64,000 nucleotides of DNA, taken from the NCBI GenBank assembly GCA_017518255.1, contig JAFWVK010000115.1, positions 20,086 through 84,085 on the forward strand. Reading direction: 5' to 3'. The notes under the pieces were generated by a model. The model was given only the letters and a program-made list of their open reading frames with translations, was not told the origin of the DNA and did not search any database. Position 1 is the stretch's first letter. Every line of letters begins with the position of its first letter. The translations under genes and the position numbers were made by a program. This document shows, piece after piece, positions 37,551-46,815 of this stretch. The DNA comes from Oscillospiraceae bacterium. GTDB taxonomy: Bacteria; Bacillota; Clostridia; Oscillospirales; Ruminococcaceae.

Positions 37551-37647
37551 TGTGCAATTTTGCACAATAACTGTAAAATTGTGTGCCCGGTTCACAATTT
37601 GTTCATATACAATTTACGAAATCTGCACGAAAATTACAAGGGTTATC

Positions 37648-37656
37648 TGTTATACT
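37648..37656 (+). promoter_or_regulatory. Possible extended -10 promoter of the CPBP-like gene
   Basis: TGTTATACT, an extended -10 without a convincing -35 box, 54 bp upstream of the start at 37710. Confidence 0.4.
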
Positions 37657-37709
37657 TAAATATTGTAAAAGTGGGAATGTATACCCGTTTGCCGGAAAGG
37701 AGGTGCAGT

Positions 37710-38822
37710 ATGGCGGAACAGAGAAAAAAAATAGATGTCGTTTCCGATTTTTCCTACGATTCGGAAAACCGGTCATGGAACCGGGCTTACCGGCAATGGC
37801 GCAGAACAAACCGTGCGAAATATATGTATCACTATCAGGGCAACCGCAATGAAATCAGCTACGTGGACGGAAATGCCGTCTCCAAACCGGGAGCGCGTAT
37901 TGTCGAGCAGAAGGCGCTCGCAAACTGCGCCGAAATCATCGGGCTTGCACTGCTGGTCAATCTGATCACGCAGCTTGTATGCAGCACTGTGTTCGTCGGA
38001 CTGCTCCGCCTGTTCGGTGCTGAAATCCGTCTGGATCTGCTGAATATGTCCGTCAGCGGAAACCGCCTTGCGGTCACCGCCGTTCGGATGCTGATCCGCC
38101 TTTTGAAATACTGTATTCCGGCAGCCGTCCTGATCCGGGGATGCAGGATTCCCCGAAGCGTTGCCGCACCGGTCAGCTTCGGCGGGCTGCCGGAGAGCAT
38201 ACTTGCAGTCGGGGCTGCAATGATTACCGCCGGAATTTACGCTCTGACCGCACAGGATGCCGGCATCTCAACGGCACAGGAGATATTTACATACAACAGC
38301 AAGTGGACCATTATGGCATATGCCGTATTTGACGTCTTTTTCGTATCGGTTGCGGCAGAACTGCTGCTGCGCGGCACAATGCTCACACTGCTGAGGCAGT
38401 ATGGCGACACCTTTGCAATCGCTGCCTCCGCTGTCATCGCTTTCCTGCTTCCGAATACGCTTTCCGACCGCATCTCGGAGCTTCTGATTGCGCTGATTTC
38501 CGGTTATCTATTCCTGCGGGCAGGCTCGCTCGCAAAATGCATTCTGCTGCGGATGGTCTGTTCCGCACTCTGCTACGCAAGACTGATTCTGGTTTATGCG
38601 AACCGCGCGATTCCGATCTGGCAGTATGCCTTTCTGCTGATTGCGACCGGAACAGTGGCAGCCGCCTTTTTCGTCCGGATCCGCAAGGAAAAAATCCGGC
38701 TCCGGAACCGTGAAACCGAGTTGAAAGACGGCAGCAAAATGTTTATCATGTCACAGACGCTGACGATGCTGCCGTGGATCGGTCTTTCCGTTCTCCTGCT
38801 GCTGTTTCAGATTTTTCTGTAA
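37710..38822 (+). CDS. Degenerate CPBP (CAAX protease-like) membrane protein
   Basis: 370 residues from the ATG at 37710, which has AAAGGAGGTG. A soluble basic N-terminus (1-65; many Arg, Lys, Tyr) is followed by about eight membrane segments. Residues 212-275 follow the CPBP/Abi pattern, but the catalytic motifs are incomplete: the EExxxR motif reads AELLLRG (Ala216, Glu217, Arg221), and the later FxxxH site reads FLLPN with Asn249 instead of His. It may be an inactive relative acting as a membrane scaffold. It is followed by tadA about 100 bp downstream with no terminator seen. Confidence 0.7.
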   Translation: MAEQRKKIDVVSDFSYDSENRSWNRAYRQWRRTNRAKYMYHYQGNRNEISYVDGNAVSKPGARIVEQKALANCAEIIGLALLVNLITQLVCSTVFVGLLRLFGAEIRLDLLNMSVSGNRLAVTAVRMLIRLLKYCIPAAVLIRGCRIPRSVAAPVSFGGLPESILAVGAAMITAGIYALTAQDAGISTAQEIFTYNSKWTIMAYAVFDVFFVSVAAELLLRGTMLTLLRQYGDTFAIAASAVIAFLLPNTLSDRISELLIALISGYLFLRAGSLAKCILLRMVCSALCYARLILVYANRAIPIWQYAFLLIATGTVAAAFFVRIRKEKIRLRNRETELKDGSKMFIMSQTLTMLPWIGLSVLLLLFQIFL

Positions 38823-38918
38823 CATGCAATACCGATTGCAGACCTCAAATCATATTCAGAATATCTGTTGCCGTGCCTATTACGAAACGCCGGACTGCCG
38901 GAGAACGGAGTGTCACAT

Positions 38919-39383
38919 ATGCTGATAGATGACTTTGCGCTGATGGAGCAGGCGCTGCTGCTGGCGCAGGAAGCGGCGGATGACGGTGAAATCCCCGTCG
39001 GTGCGCTGGTTGTGGACAGAAGCACCGGCGAAATCCTCGGCAGAGGCAGAAACCGCCGGGAAAAAAACCACTCCCCTACCGCGCACGCTGAAATCCTCGC
39101 TATGGAGGAAGCAGCGGCAAAACGAGGTTCCTGGCGCCTCTCCGGATGCAGCCTCTACGTGACAATGGAACCCTGTCCGATGTGCAGCGGCGCTGTCATC
39201 AATGCGAGAATCGACCGCATAATTTTCGGTGCATATGACGCGAAAGCCGGAGCTGTCTGCTCCGTTGAAGAGATGTTTTCCCTGCCCTACAACCATAAGC
39301 CGAAGGTCACTGCCGGACTGCTGGAAGAACGCTGCGCTGCTCTGTTGCAGGCATTTTTCACAAAAATCAGAGACAAATCATAG
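38919..39383 (+). CDS. tadA: tRNA-specific adenosine deaminase
   Basis: 154 residues from the ATG at 38919 (GGAG 8 bp upstream). Zinc-dependent deaminase motifs are HAE (His56, Glu58) and PCPMC (Cys86, Cys89), with VGALVVDRSTGEILGRGRN before them. It converts the wobble adenosine of tRNA-Arg(ACG) to inosine. An ATG at 38868 would add 17 residues without a ribosome site. Confidence 0.94.
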   Translation: MLIDDFALMEQALLLAQEAADDGEIPVGALVVDRSTGEILGRGRNRREKNHSPTAHAEILAMEEAAAKRGSWRLSGCSLYVTMEPCPMCSGAVINARIDRIIFGAYDAKAGAVCSVEEMFSLPYNHKPKVTAGLLEERCAALLQAFFTKIRDKS

Positions 39384-39484
39384 AGATTATCACGAACAAT
39401 CTACAATATTTTATGCAGATTGCATATGCAGATTTCCGAAAACTGCCGCCCGATAAGGGAAAATGTCAAATTTCACTGAGCCGC

Positions 39485-39513
39485 TTGCATTTCTGCGCCG
39501 GCTGTGATATAAT
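39485..39513 (+). promoter_or_regulatory. Promoter of the epimerase gene
   Basis: TTGCAT (39485-39490), 17 bp, extended TGATATAAT with TATAAT at 39508-39513. Confidence 0.8.
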
Positions 39514-39611
39514 AGTATTTGTAGTAATAGAATAATCATAATAAGGTCGTATGCAAAAGTGCATGAGGGGCGCGCGGCATACAGTACAGAAGAGAAAGGA
39601 CTGAGTACACT

Positions 39612-40553
39612 ATGGCAACAGTTTTGGTTACCGGGGGCTGCGGGCTGATCGGTTCGCGCGTATGCTCCGGATTGCTGAAAAAAGGCAATATCGTCATCGC
39701 CGCAGACCGAGCAGACTCTGAACACAATGCCGGCAAGGAAAACTATTTTTTCCGGGAAGCTGCCCCGAATGAACAAGGAAAATACGGTGAAATCTTTGAC
39801 GAATTCCAGATTGATTATGTAGTGCATCTTGCCTGCACGGTCGATAACGATCTCGGACCGGTTGTCGAGCAGGCTCAGCTCGATCTGAGTGCAGCCTGCG
39901 ACCGCTTCATCTATAAATTTGCAATGAATAAGGAAGTGAAGAAGTTTATTCTTTGCAGCTCAACACAAGTCTATAAGCAGCCGGAAAACCGTGAGCCGGT
40001 GCGTGAGGATGAAGCCTGCAAGCCGAGTACCAATTACGGGAAACTGAAGCTTGCCGAAGAAAATGCCTTTGCTGCCGATGTGCGCAAGACCAAAACCATG
40101 ATCTGCTGCGTCATCCGCGTGCCGATGGTCTATACGCTTGACTTCACCGACAACCTGATGTCCCGCATTACTGATCCGAAGGACAAAACCGTTTTTGTGT
40201 TCCGTACCGGTGAATACGGCTACCATATGTGCTGCGTACACAATATTTCGGATTTTATCATCGGATTCCTGCGTCAGGCAGACGGTCTCAATTATACCGG
40301 CGTCTACAATGTCGCGGATAACTCCCTTGTTATGGCTTCCGAAATCATCACCTTTATGAAAGAGCATCACAGACTCGGTCCGGTTCTTCAGAAAACCAGC
40401 CTTTCCGCCGGATTCCGGCTTTTCGGAAATCCGGAACAGAAGAGCAACTACCGCTTTCTGGATGTCAAGACAATCGACAAAAACTTTATGTATGACACAA
40501 CAAAGGCTTCCCGCATCTGCCCGTTCCGCTGGAACATCAATAATACAAAATAA
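39612..40553 (+). CDS. NAD(P)-dependent sugar epimerase/dehydratase
   Basis: 313 residues, extended short-chain dehydrogenase family. The N-terminal GGCGLIGS (8-15) is the dinucleotide-binding GxxGxxG, the catalytic triad is Ser/Thr in ILCSSTQVY and Tyr-x-x-x-Lys in STNYGKLKLAE. Such enzymes act on nucleotide sugars, often as 4-epimerases; the substrate cannot be read from the sequence. It has its own promoter with a 90-nt leader and is followed by an imperfect terminator. Confidence 0.85.
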   Translation: MATVLVTGGCGLIGSRVCSGLLKKGNIVIAADRADSEHNAGKENYFFREAAPNEQGKYGEIFDEFQIDYVVHLACTVDNDLGPVVEQAQLDLSAACDRFIYKFAMNKEVKKFILCSSTQVYKQPENREPVREDEACKPSTNYGKLKLAEENAFAADVRKTKTMICCVIRVPMVYTLDFTDNLMSRITDPKDKTVFVFRTGEYGYHMCCVHNISDFIIGFLRQADGLNYTGVYNVADNSLVMASEIITFMKEHHRLGPVLQKTSLSAGFRLFGNPEQKSNYRFLDVKTIDKNFMYDTTKASRICPFRWNINNTK

Positions 40554-40563
40554 ATACGGATAA

Positions 40564-40611
40564 GACAAGCGACTGTTCAGCATAAGGCAGCCGCTTGCCT
40601 TTCGTTTTTTC
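40564..40611 (+). terminator. Imperfect terminator after the epimerase gene
   Basis: CAAGCG and CTG pair with CAG and CGCTTG across a short loop, followed by a T-rich run (TTTCGTTTTTT). Confidence 0.6.
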
Positions 40612-40662
40612 CTGCGGATAAACAAAACCGTATACGCAGCAAATCAGAAAGGAATATAGACT

Positions 40663-42003
40663 ATGATTCAACCGATTCTTGACCGCGACTTTCTCCCTGC
40701 GGTATATTTTAACCGCGAATTTCTCAGCAAAGCAACCAGACCGTTTGCAATCGCCGTTGAGCGCGAGGACGGCTTGATTTACCGCCGCAATACAAAGCTC
40801 GGCGAAAACTTTGAAGAAAACTGCCGTTATGCCGAGCGGCTGATTAAAACAATCCTCTGGTGCGCCGGCGGCTGGAAGGTTATGCTCGCCGGAGATCATG
40901 CCGTTTACGAATACATCCGCGATGCCTATACAAAGGACGGTCTGCGCGCATTCGATGTGGATTTCTGGAGCACGACCTATGAACGCGGATTCACCGTAGA
41001 AGAACGGGATTTCAGCGATATGCCGGAAAACAAAACCCGTCCGCTCCCGATCGGCAGAAATTTAGGCGGCTGCCGCGTTGGCTTTGATGCAGGCGGAAGC
41101 GATATGAAAGTCGCTGCTGTCATTGACGGAAAAACGGTCTGGGCAGAGGAAATTGTCTGGCTTCCCAAACTCGCGGAGGATATCTCCTATCACAGAGAGC
41201 ATATCAAGGCAGCCATTCTGAAAGCAGCAGAACATATGCCGCACTTTGATGCCGTCGGTGTCAGCACCGCCGGCGTACTGGTCGCAAACCGCGCAATGGT
41301 CTCTCACCTTTTCCTGAAGGTTCCGAAGGATACACAGGGAGATGCCTGCAAAAATGTCTATGTTGACGTTCTGAATGAACTCGGTGTGCCGTATGCTGTT
41401 GCAAATGACGGCGATGTTGCCGCGCTTGCCGCTTCTATGGCACTGGATGTCAACGGCGTGCTCGGCATCGCAATGGGTACCTCCGAGGCGGGCGGCTATA
41501 TTGATGCCGAGGGACATGTGACCGGCTGGCACAATGAGCTTGCCTTTGTTCCGGTAGACTATAATCCGGATGCACCGGTCGATGAATGGTCGGGCGACTA
41601 CGGCTGCGGCGTGAAATATTTCTCACAGGATGCGGTCATCCGCCTTGCACCGAAAGCCGGCATCACACTCGACGAAAACCTGACACTTGCCGAAAAACTC
41701 AAGGCGGTTCAGGAAATTCTTGCTGCCGGACATGAGGGTGCAAAGGATATCTTCCGTACCATCGGTACCTATTTCGGCTATGCAATCGCGAACTATGCGG
41801 ACTTCTACGATATCCGTTATCTCCAGATTTCCGGCAGAGTTACCTCCGGCACGGGCGGCGACCTTATCATCGAAAAAGCAAAGGAAGTTCTGGAACAGGA
41901 ATTCCCGGAGCTTGCCGGAAAAATCCGGTTCATTCTCCCCGATGAAGCTGACCGGAGAGTCGGGCAGGCAGTCGCAGCGGCATCTCTCCCCGCAGTCCGG
42001 TAA
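40663..42003 (+). CDS. ROK-family sugar kinase with N-terminal extension
   Basis: 446 residues. The ROK/actin-like fold begins near residue 137 with the phosphate loop GCRVGFDAGGSDMKVAAVIDG; GVSTAGVL, the catalytic region VANDGDVAALAASM, and IAMGTSEAGGYI follow. The first about 130 residues are an extra domain, and the Cys-rich zinc motif of classical ROK glucokinases is not seen. Directly followed by nagA (23 bp), so an amino-sugar kinase role, such as making GlcNAc-6-phosphate, is the best inference; it could also act on another sugar. AGAAAGGAA precedes the start. Confidence 0.8.
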   Translation: MIQPILDRDFLPAVYFNREFLSKATRPFAIAVEREDGLIYRRNTKLGENFEENCRYAERLIKTILWCAGGWKVMLAGDHAVYEYIRDAYTKDGLRAFDVDFWSTTYERGFTVEERDFSDMPENKTRPLPIGRNLGGCRVGFDAGGSDMKVAAVIDGKTVWAEEIVWLPKLAEDISYHREHIKAAILKAAEHMPHFDAVGVSTAGVLVANRAMVSHLFLKVPKDTQGDACKNVYVDVLNELGVPYAVANDGDVAALAASMALDVNGVLGIAMGTSEAGGYIDAEGHVTGWHNELAFVPVDYNPDAPVDEWSGDYGCGVKYFSQDAVIRLAPKAGITLDENLTLAEKLKAVQEILAAGHEGAKDIFRTIGTYFGYAIANYADFYDIRYLQISGRVTSGTGGDLIIEKAKEVLEQEFPELAGKIRFILPDEADRRVGQAVAAASLPAVR

Positions 42004-42026
42004 ATCATAACGAAAGGATCCTGTAT

Positions 42027-43088
42027 ATGATTCTGAATAATCTGCTCTTTGAGGGCAAACTGACCGACCTTACAATCGAAAACGGAAAAATCACCGCAGT
42101 CTCCCCCGCCGGAACCGCCGGCCGCGGTGCAGACTGCTCCGGGCTGACTGTCATTCCGGGTCTTGTCGATATGCATGCACACGGCTGCGTCGGATTCGAT
42201 ACAATGGACGGAAAATTCGAGGAGATGTGCGCGTTCCTCGCAAAAAACGGCACAACCTCATGGCTGCCGACTACAATGACACAGAGCTATGAAGCAATCA
42301 AGCATGTCACGGAAAGCAAGATTGATGTCCCCGGAACCCGCATCCTCGGTTTTCACATGGAAGGTCCGTACATCAACGAAAAAAGGAAGGGCGCACAGAA
42401 CGGCAAATTCATCCGCAATCCCGATTTGGAAGAATTCCGCAGTCTGCCGGGTATGCGCGTTGTGACGATTGCACCGGAGCTTCCGGGCAGCGAGGAATTC
42501 ATCAGAAGCTGCAATGCACTGGTCTGCATCGGTCATACCGATGCGGATTACGATACCTGCATCTCGGCAATCGAAGCGGGCGCAAACTGCCTGACCCATA
42601 CGTTCAATGCAATGCCCGGCATTCACCACAGAAATCCCGGTCCGATCGGCGCCGCACTGAAAAAGAATATCTATGTGCAGGCAATTACAGACGGACTGCA
42701 TCTGCATCCGTCAATCTGCCTGCTGCTCTATAAAGCGTTCGGTCCGGACCGCATGGTCATCATCAGCGACTCCATGCGCGCAACAGGACTCGGCGACGGG
42801 ACCTATGAATTCGGCGGACAGGATATTACCGTAAAGGACAGCGTTGCCCGCACCGCAGACGGTGCCATCGCAGGCTCAACCTCAACCCTCTGGCGCTGCG
42901 TCAAACAGGCAGCCTCCTTCGGCATTCCGTTTGACGATGCCGTGCGCATGGCAACGAGAACCCCCGCTGATATGATCGGCGCACCGGAAAAAGGCAGAAT
43001 TGAGGCAGGCGCCGATGCAGATCTGATTCTGCTGGACAGCAGCCTTGAGATCAGCCGTGTTATGATCGGCGGAGAATTCTTTGAATAA
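42027..43088 (+). CDS. nagA: N-acetylglucosamine-6-phosphate deacetylase
   Basis: 353 residues, slightly shorter than typical. Amidohydrolase motifs: HAHG in LVDMHAHGCVGFDT, the metal Glu in GFHMEGPYI, GHTDADYDTC, LTHTFNAMPGIHHRNPG, and the catalytic Asp in IISDSMRATGLGDG. It removes acetate from GlcNAc-6-P, giving GlcN-6-P for glycolysis or wall synthesis. Neither nagB nor a GlcNAc transporter is nearby. AAAGGATCC lies before the ATG. Confidence 0.94.
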   Translation: MILNNLLFEGKLTDLTIENGKITAVSPAGTAGRGADCSGLTVIPGLVDMHAHGCVGFDTMDGKFEEMCAFLAKNGTTSWLPTTMTQSYEAIKHVTESKIDVPGTRILGFHMEGPYINEKRKGAQNGKFIRNPDLEEFRSLPGMRVVTIAPELPGSEEFIRSCNALVCIGHTDADYDTCISAIEAGANCLTHTFNAMPGIHHRNPGPIGAALKKNIYVQAITDGLHLHPSICLLLYKAFGPDRMVIISDSMRATGLGDGTYEFGGQDITVKDSVARTADGAIAGSTSTLWRCVKQAASFGIPFDDAVRMATRTPADMIGAPEKGRIEAGADADLILLDSSLEISRVMIGGEFFE

Positions 43089-43103
43089 GGAGATGCAGCA
43101 GCT

Positions 43104-43604
43104 TTGAACGACCTATGTGCCGTCATCCGGCATACCGTTATTCCGAATTTCATCAATCTCCGCATCGCACTGCGCACCTATGACAGAAATGCACTGTGCT
43201 GCGGAGCACCCTGCTGGCGCTGGGCATATCACACCATCCATTCCGCAGACAAATGGTTCTTTAATCCGTTTGTCTATGAGGAACCGGAATTCCATGAAGA
43301 CGGAATGGATAATCCGTTCAAGCCGTGTACGGTGCAGCTTTCCGACGAGCAGCTTCTTGCCTATCTGGATGCAGTCGAGCAGAAAACAATCCGTTATCTG
43401 GATTCGCTCAGTGATGCAATGCTTTCCGAAAAGCCGGAGCAGTGTAAATATACCCGCATGGAGCTTGTTCTGCGGCAGTTCAGGCATCTGACCTTTCACA
43501 CCGGGCTGCTCAACGGGCAGACTGCCGTCACGACCGGAAAATTTCCGCTCTGGGTCAATGAGCCGGAAAAATATACCGAAGGGTGCAGCCTGTTTGAAAG
43601 ATGA
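43104..43604 (+). CDS. DinB-like helical-bundle protein
   Basis: 166 residues starting at a TTG at 43104 with AAGGAG 11 bp upstream. WRWAYHTIHSADKWFFNPF and LRQFRHLTFHTGLLNG place histidines as in the DinB/YfiT four-helix metalloenzymes (some use bacillithiol or mycothiol). The exact reaction is unknown. It is 15 bp behind nagA and on the same transcript as ddl and murF. Confidence 0.7.
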   Translation: MNDLCAVIRHTVIPNFINLRIALRTYDRNALCCGAPCWRWAYHTIHSADKWFFNPFVYEEPEFHEDGMDNPFKPCTVQLSDEQLLAYLDAVEQKTIRYLDSLSDAMLSEKPEQCKYTRMELVLRQFRHLTFHTGLLNGQTAVTTGKFPLWVNEPEKYTEGCSLFER

Positions 43605-43682
43605 TATCCCATCCCGTTTCCGACGATATCAGGGAACCGGGATTGATTTCATATGGAATGATTGAAAAGAGGTAATTATTAC

Positions 43683-44741
43683 ATGCAGACAGTTCTCGTA
43701 TTATTCGGCGGCGTTTCTCCGGAACACGCCGTCTCGCTTGTTTCCGCAGAAGCGGTACTTCGCAACATGAACAAGGAAAACCGGAAGATTCTGCCGGTCG
43801 GAATCACTGCGGAGGGCAAGTGGATTCTTTTCGGCGGCGGAGATTATTCGCTGATTGCACAGGATAAATGGGAGGATCATCCGGATAACTGTCCGGCATT
43901 TCTTTCCCCGGAGCGCGGCATGGGACTTTGCATTCTCCGGAACGGCAGAACCGAAACCGTTCCGGTCGATGTCATTTTTCCGGTTCTGCACGGTGAAAAC
44001 GGCGAGGACGGTTCGGTGCAGGGACTCTTCCGGCTTGCGGGAATCCCGTTCGTCGGATGCGGCGTCTGTGCCTCTGCCGCTTCCATGGATAAATCCGTCA
44101 CAAAACTGATCGCGGCGACAACCGGAGTCCGGCAGGCACAATGGCTGACACTGCGCCGTTCATCGTTCCGGAAACACGCGGATGCGATGTGCGCAAAGAT
44201 TACGGAAACACTCGGATTTCCGGTTTTCATCAAGCCCTGCGGCACCGGCTCCTCCGTCGGCGTATCCAAGGTCAAAACAGAATCCGAGCTGATGCCGGCA
44301 CTGGAATCCGCATTCCAATATGACAGCAAGATTCTCGCGGAGGAATTCATCAACGGCATTGAAGTTGAGGTCGCCGTTCTGGGCAATGAATCTCCCGAAG
44401 CGGCAACAGCCGGAGAAATTGACGCAGGTGCGGAATTTTACGACTACGAAACCAAATATGTCACTTCGACCTCAAAAGCCTATATCCCCGCAAGAATCTC
44501 AGACAGCACCATGCAGGAGATCCGCCGCAGCGCCGTGAAAATTTTCTGCGCACTGGGCTGCGCCGGACTTTCCCGCGTCGATTTCTTTGTCACGCGGGAT
44601 ACAAATGAAATCGTGTTCAATGAGATCAATACCCTGCCGGGCTTCACGCCGATTTCCATGTACCCGAAAATGTGGGCTGCGGACGGTCTTCCGTTCCCGG
44701 ATTTGATTGACCGCCTGATTGCACTTGCACTGGAGGACTGA
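43683..44741 (+). CDS. ddl: D-alanine--D-alanine ligase
   Basis: 352 residues from the ATG at 43683 with AAAGAGG upstream. ATP-grasp enzyme: VLFGGVSPEHAVSLVSAEAV at the N-terminus, FPVLHGENGEDGSVQGLFRLAGIPFVGCG, FIKPCGTGSSVGVSKV and the C-terminal FNEINTLPGFTPISMYPKM. It makes the D-Ala-D-Ala dipeptide used by MurF, whose gene follows 3 bp later. Nothing seen suggests a VanA/VanC-type D-lactate or D-serine ligase, but specificity should be judged by alignment. Confidence 0.94.
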   Translation: MQTVLVLFGGVSPEHAVSLVSAEAVLRNMNKENRKILPVGITAEGKWILFGGGDYSLIAQDKWEDHPDNCPAFLSPERGMGLCILRNGRTETVPVDVIFPVLHGENGEDGSVQGLFRLAGIPFVGCGVCASAASMDKSVTKLIAATTGVRQAQWLTLRRSSFRKHADAMCAKITETLGFPVFIKPCGTGSSVGVSKVKTESELMPALESAFQYDSKILAEEFINGIEVEVAVLGNESPEAATAGEIDAGAEFYDYETKYVTSTSKAYIPARISDSTMQEIRRSAVKIFCALGCAGLSRVDFFVTRDTNEIVFNEINTLPGFTPISMYPKMWAADGLPFPDLIDRLIALALED

Positions 44742-44744
44742 ACG

Positions 44745-46163
44745 ATGCCGCTGCTTCATGAACAGCCTGTCCGGATGACCGTTCCGGAGATTGCGGGTAT
44801 ACTTGCGGCAACGCTCTGCGGTTCCGGCAGTCAGACGTTCAGCGTTTCCGGATTCAGTACGGATACCCGCACCATTGAGCAAGGGAACTGCTTCCTTGCA
44901 CTGAAAGGTGAAACCTTCAACGGAAACACATACGCAAAATCTGCCGCAGAAAAGGGCGCAGTGTTCTGCATTCTCTCGGAACAGCCGCAGGAGGATCCGG
45001 GCATACCGTACTGCATTGTGCCGGATACCGTTGCGGCATACGGCAAAATTGCAAATGCCGTGATTCAAAGGCGGAAACAGAACGGCCTGCATGTGATCGG
45101 CGTAACCGGCAGCAGCGGAAAAACCACAGTCAAGGATATGACCGCGCATGTGCTCAGCGCCGCTTTCCGTACATATGCAACCGCCGGCAATCATAACAAT
45201 CATATCGGCGTACCCTATACGGTGCTGCATATGCCTGAGGATACCGAAGCGGCTGTAATCGAAATGGGCATGAATCATGCCGGAGAAATCCGCTGTCTGA
45301 CAAAAATCGCAGAGCCGGAGCTGAGCATCATTACCAATGTCGGAACCGCACATATCGGCAATCTCGGCTCTCAGGAGAACATCCTCCGCGCCAAACTGGA
45401 AATACTGGAGGGTATGCATCACGGCACGCTGCTTGCCCCTGCCGATGACCCGCTGCTGCTCGGTGCCAAAACGGATATCATGCAGCATGCTTCCGTGCAT
45501 TACAGCACAAGGAACGGCAATCCGGAAGCAGTTCTTTTCGCCGAGAATATTACCGAAAGCGCGGAAAGCACACGGTTTACCGTCCGGAACAGTGCCGAGT
45601 CTGTGCAGGTAATTCTGCCGATGACCGGACTGCACAATGTCTCCGATGCACTGCTCGCAATTCACGCGGGACTGTCTCTCGGAATTCCGCTTTCGGCATG
45701 TGCCGCCGCACTCGCGGATTTTACCCCCGGTGCCATGCGTTCGGAACGGGTACAGATCGGAAACACCGTGCTGATCCGTGATTACTATAATGCGAATCCG
45801 GAAGCAATGGCGGCAGCACTGACCGCACTGTCTACCGCTGCGAACGGCGCTGAGAAAATTGCCGTGCTCGGCAATATGAACGAGCTCGGCGATTACGCCG
45901 CCGACCGTCACAAAGCGCTGGGAGAACTGTGCAGAAAAACTGTGGATACAGCATTTTTCTGCGGTGCGAATTACCGCGACTTTGCAGAAGGATACGGCAG
46001 CGGCGCCTGTGCCTTCGCGGAACAGTCCGACCTGATCTCTGCACTGACAGATTATCTGAAACAAAAAGCAGACGAACCGACATGCATCCTGATTAAAGGC
46101 TCCCGCGGACTGCATATGGAGCATGTCAATGATGCTGCGGAAACAGTTCTGCGCGGAAAATAA
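44745..46163 (+). CDS. murF: UDP-N-acetylmuramoyl-tripeptide--D-alanyl-D-alanine ligase
   Basis: 472 residues. The Mur ligase ATP loop is GVTGSSGKTTVKDMTAHVL; AGNHNNHIGVPYTVL and VIEMGMNHAGEI are typical of MurF. It adds D-Ala-D-Ala to the UDP-MurNAc-tripeptide, completing the cytoplasmic precursor. Coupled to ddl by a 3-bp gap. Confidence 0.96.
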   Translation: MPLLHEQPVRMTVPEIAGILAATLCGSGSQTFSVSGFSTDTRTIEQGNCFLALKGETFNGNTYAKSAAEKGAVFCILSEQPQEDPGIPYCIVPDTVAAYGKIANAVIQRRKQNGLHVIGVTGSSGKTTVKDMTAHVLSAAFRTYATAGNHNNHIGVPYTVLHMPEDTEAAVIEMGMNHAGEIRCLTKIAEPELSIITNVGTAHIGNLGSQENILRAKLEILEGMHHGTLLAPADDPLLLGAKTDIMQHASVHYSTRNGNPEAVLFAENITESAESTRFTVRNSAESVQVILPMTGLHNVSDALLAIHAGLSLGIPLSACAAALADFTPGAMRSERVQIGNTVLIRDYYNANPEAMAAALTALSTAANGAEKIAVLGNMNELGDYAADRHKALGELCRKTVDTAFFCGANYRDFAEGYGSGACAFAEQSDLISALTDYLKQKADEPTCILIKGSRGLHMEHVNDAAETVLRGK

Positions 46164-46172
46164 AGGATTTAC

Positions 46173-46790
46173 ATGATGAAAATGGAAGAAAAAACAGCTG
46201 CACTGGAAGCAGTGCTGTTTGCTGCCGGCGAGCCTGCCGACACTGCGCGGATTGCCGAAGCACTCGGCATCACCGAATTGGAACTGGACGGGATTGCGGC
46301 AGAGCTGGAACGGTTTTATGCCGAGAGCGGCAGCGCTCTTCAGGTTCTGAAGCTCGGCAGCACGCTTCAGCTTTCGACCCGCTCGGAATTTGCCGACGGC
46401 ATCAAGGCGGCACTGGAAGTCAAGCGCAACACGCCCCTTTCCAATGCGGCTATGGAAACACTCACAATTATCGCATACAACCAGCCGGTCACCAAAGGAT
46501 TTGTGGAGCGTGTGCGCGGCGTAGACAGCAGTTCGGTGGTCAATACGCTTGCAGACCGCGGACTTCTCGAAGAAGCCGGACGCATTGATGTTCCGGGCAG
46601 ACCGGTTGCCTACCGTACAACCGCGCATTTTCTGCGATGCTTCGGCTTGCAGTCTCTTGACGATCTCCCGCCGCTGCCGGACACCGACAGCGCCGGGCAG
46701 CCCGATCCCTTTGATGTTTCGGTTGCAGAGCCGGGAGAACTCGCCGATGCACCGGAGGAGGATGCACCGTTCCCGGATACACCGGAATAA
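46173..46790 (+). CDS. scpB: Segregation and condensation protein B
   Basis: 205 residues with two winged-helix domains (LEAVLFAAGEPADTARIAEALG and ETLTIIAYNQPVTKGFVERVRGV), and GRPVAYRTTAHFLRCFGL near the end. ScpB dimerises and completes the SMC condensin complex with ScpA. The scpA gene, normally adjacent, is not in the window. The C-terminal about 35 residues are acidic and Pro-rich. Confidence 0.94.
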   Translation: MMKMEEKTAALEAVLFAAGEPADTARIAEALGITELELDGIAAELERFYAESGSALQVLKLGSTLQLSTRSEFADGIKAALEVKRNTPLSNAAMETLTIIAYNQPVTKGFVERVRGVDSSSVVNTLADRGLLEEAGRIDVPGRPVAYRTTAHFLRCFGLQSLDDLPPLPDTDSAGQPDPFDVSVAEPGELADAPEEDAPFPDTPE

Positions 46791-46815
46791 TAACAAAATG
46801 AGGAGAAATTGAACA

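Noticed and set aside
44499..46796. A 765-codon open frame on the minus strand opposite murF and scpB
   Set aside because: The plus strand encodes two clear full-length enzymes here. Strong third-position bias keeps the antisense frame open; its translation is Cys/His/Arg-rich with no domain.
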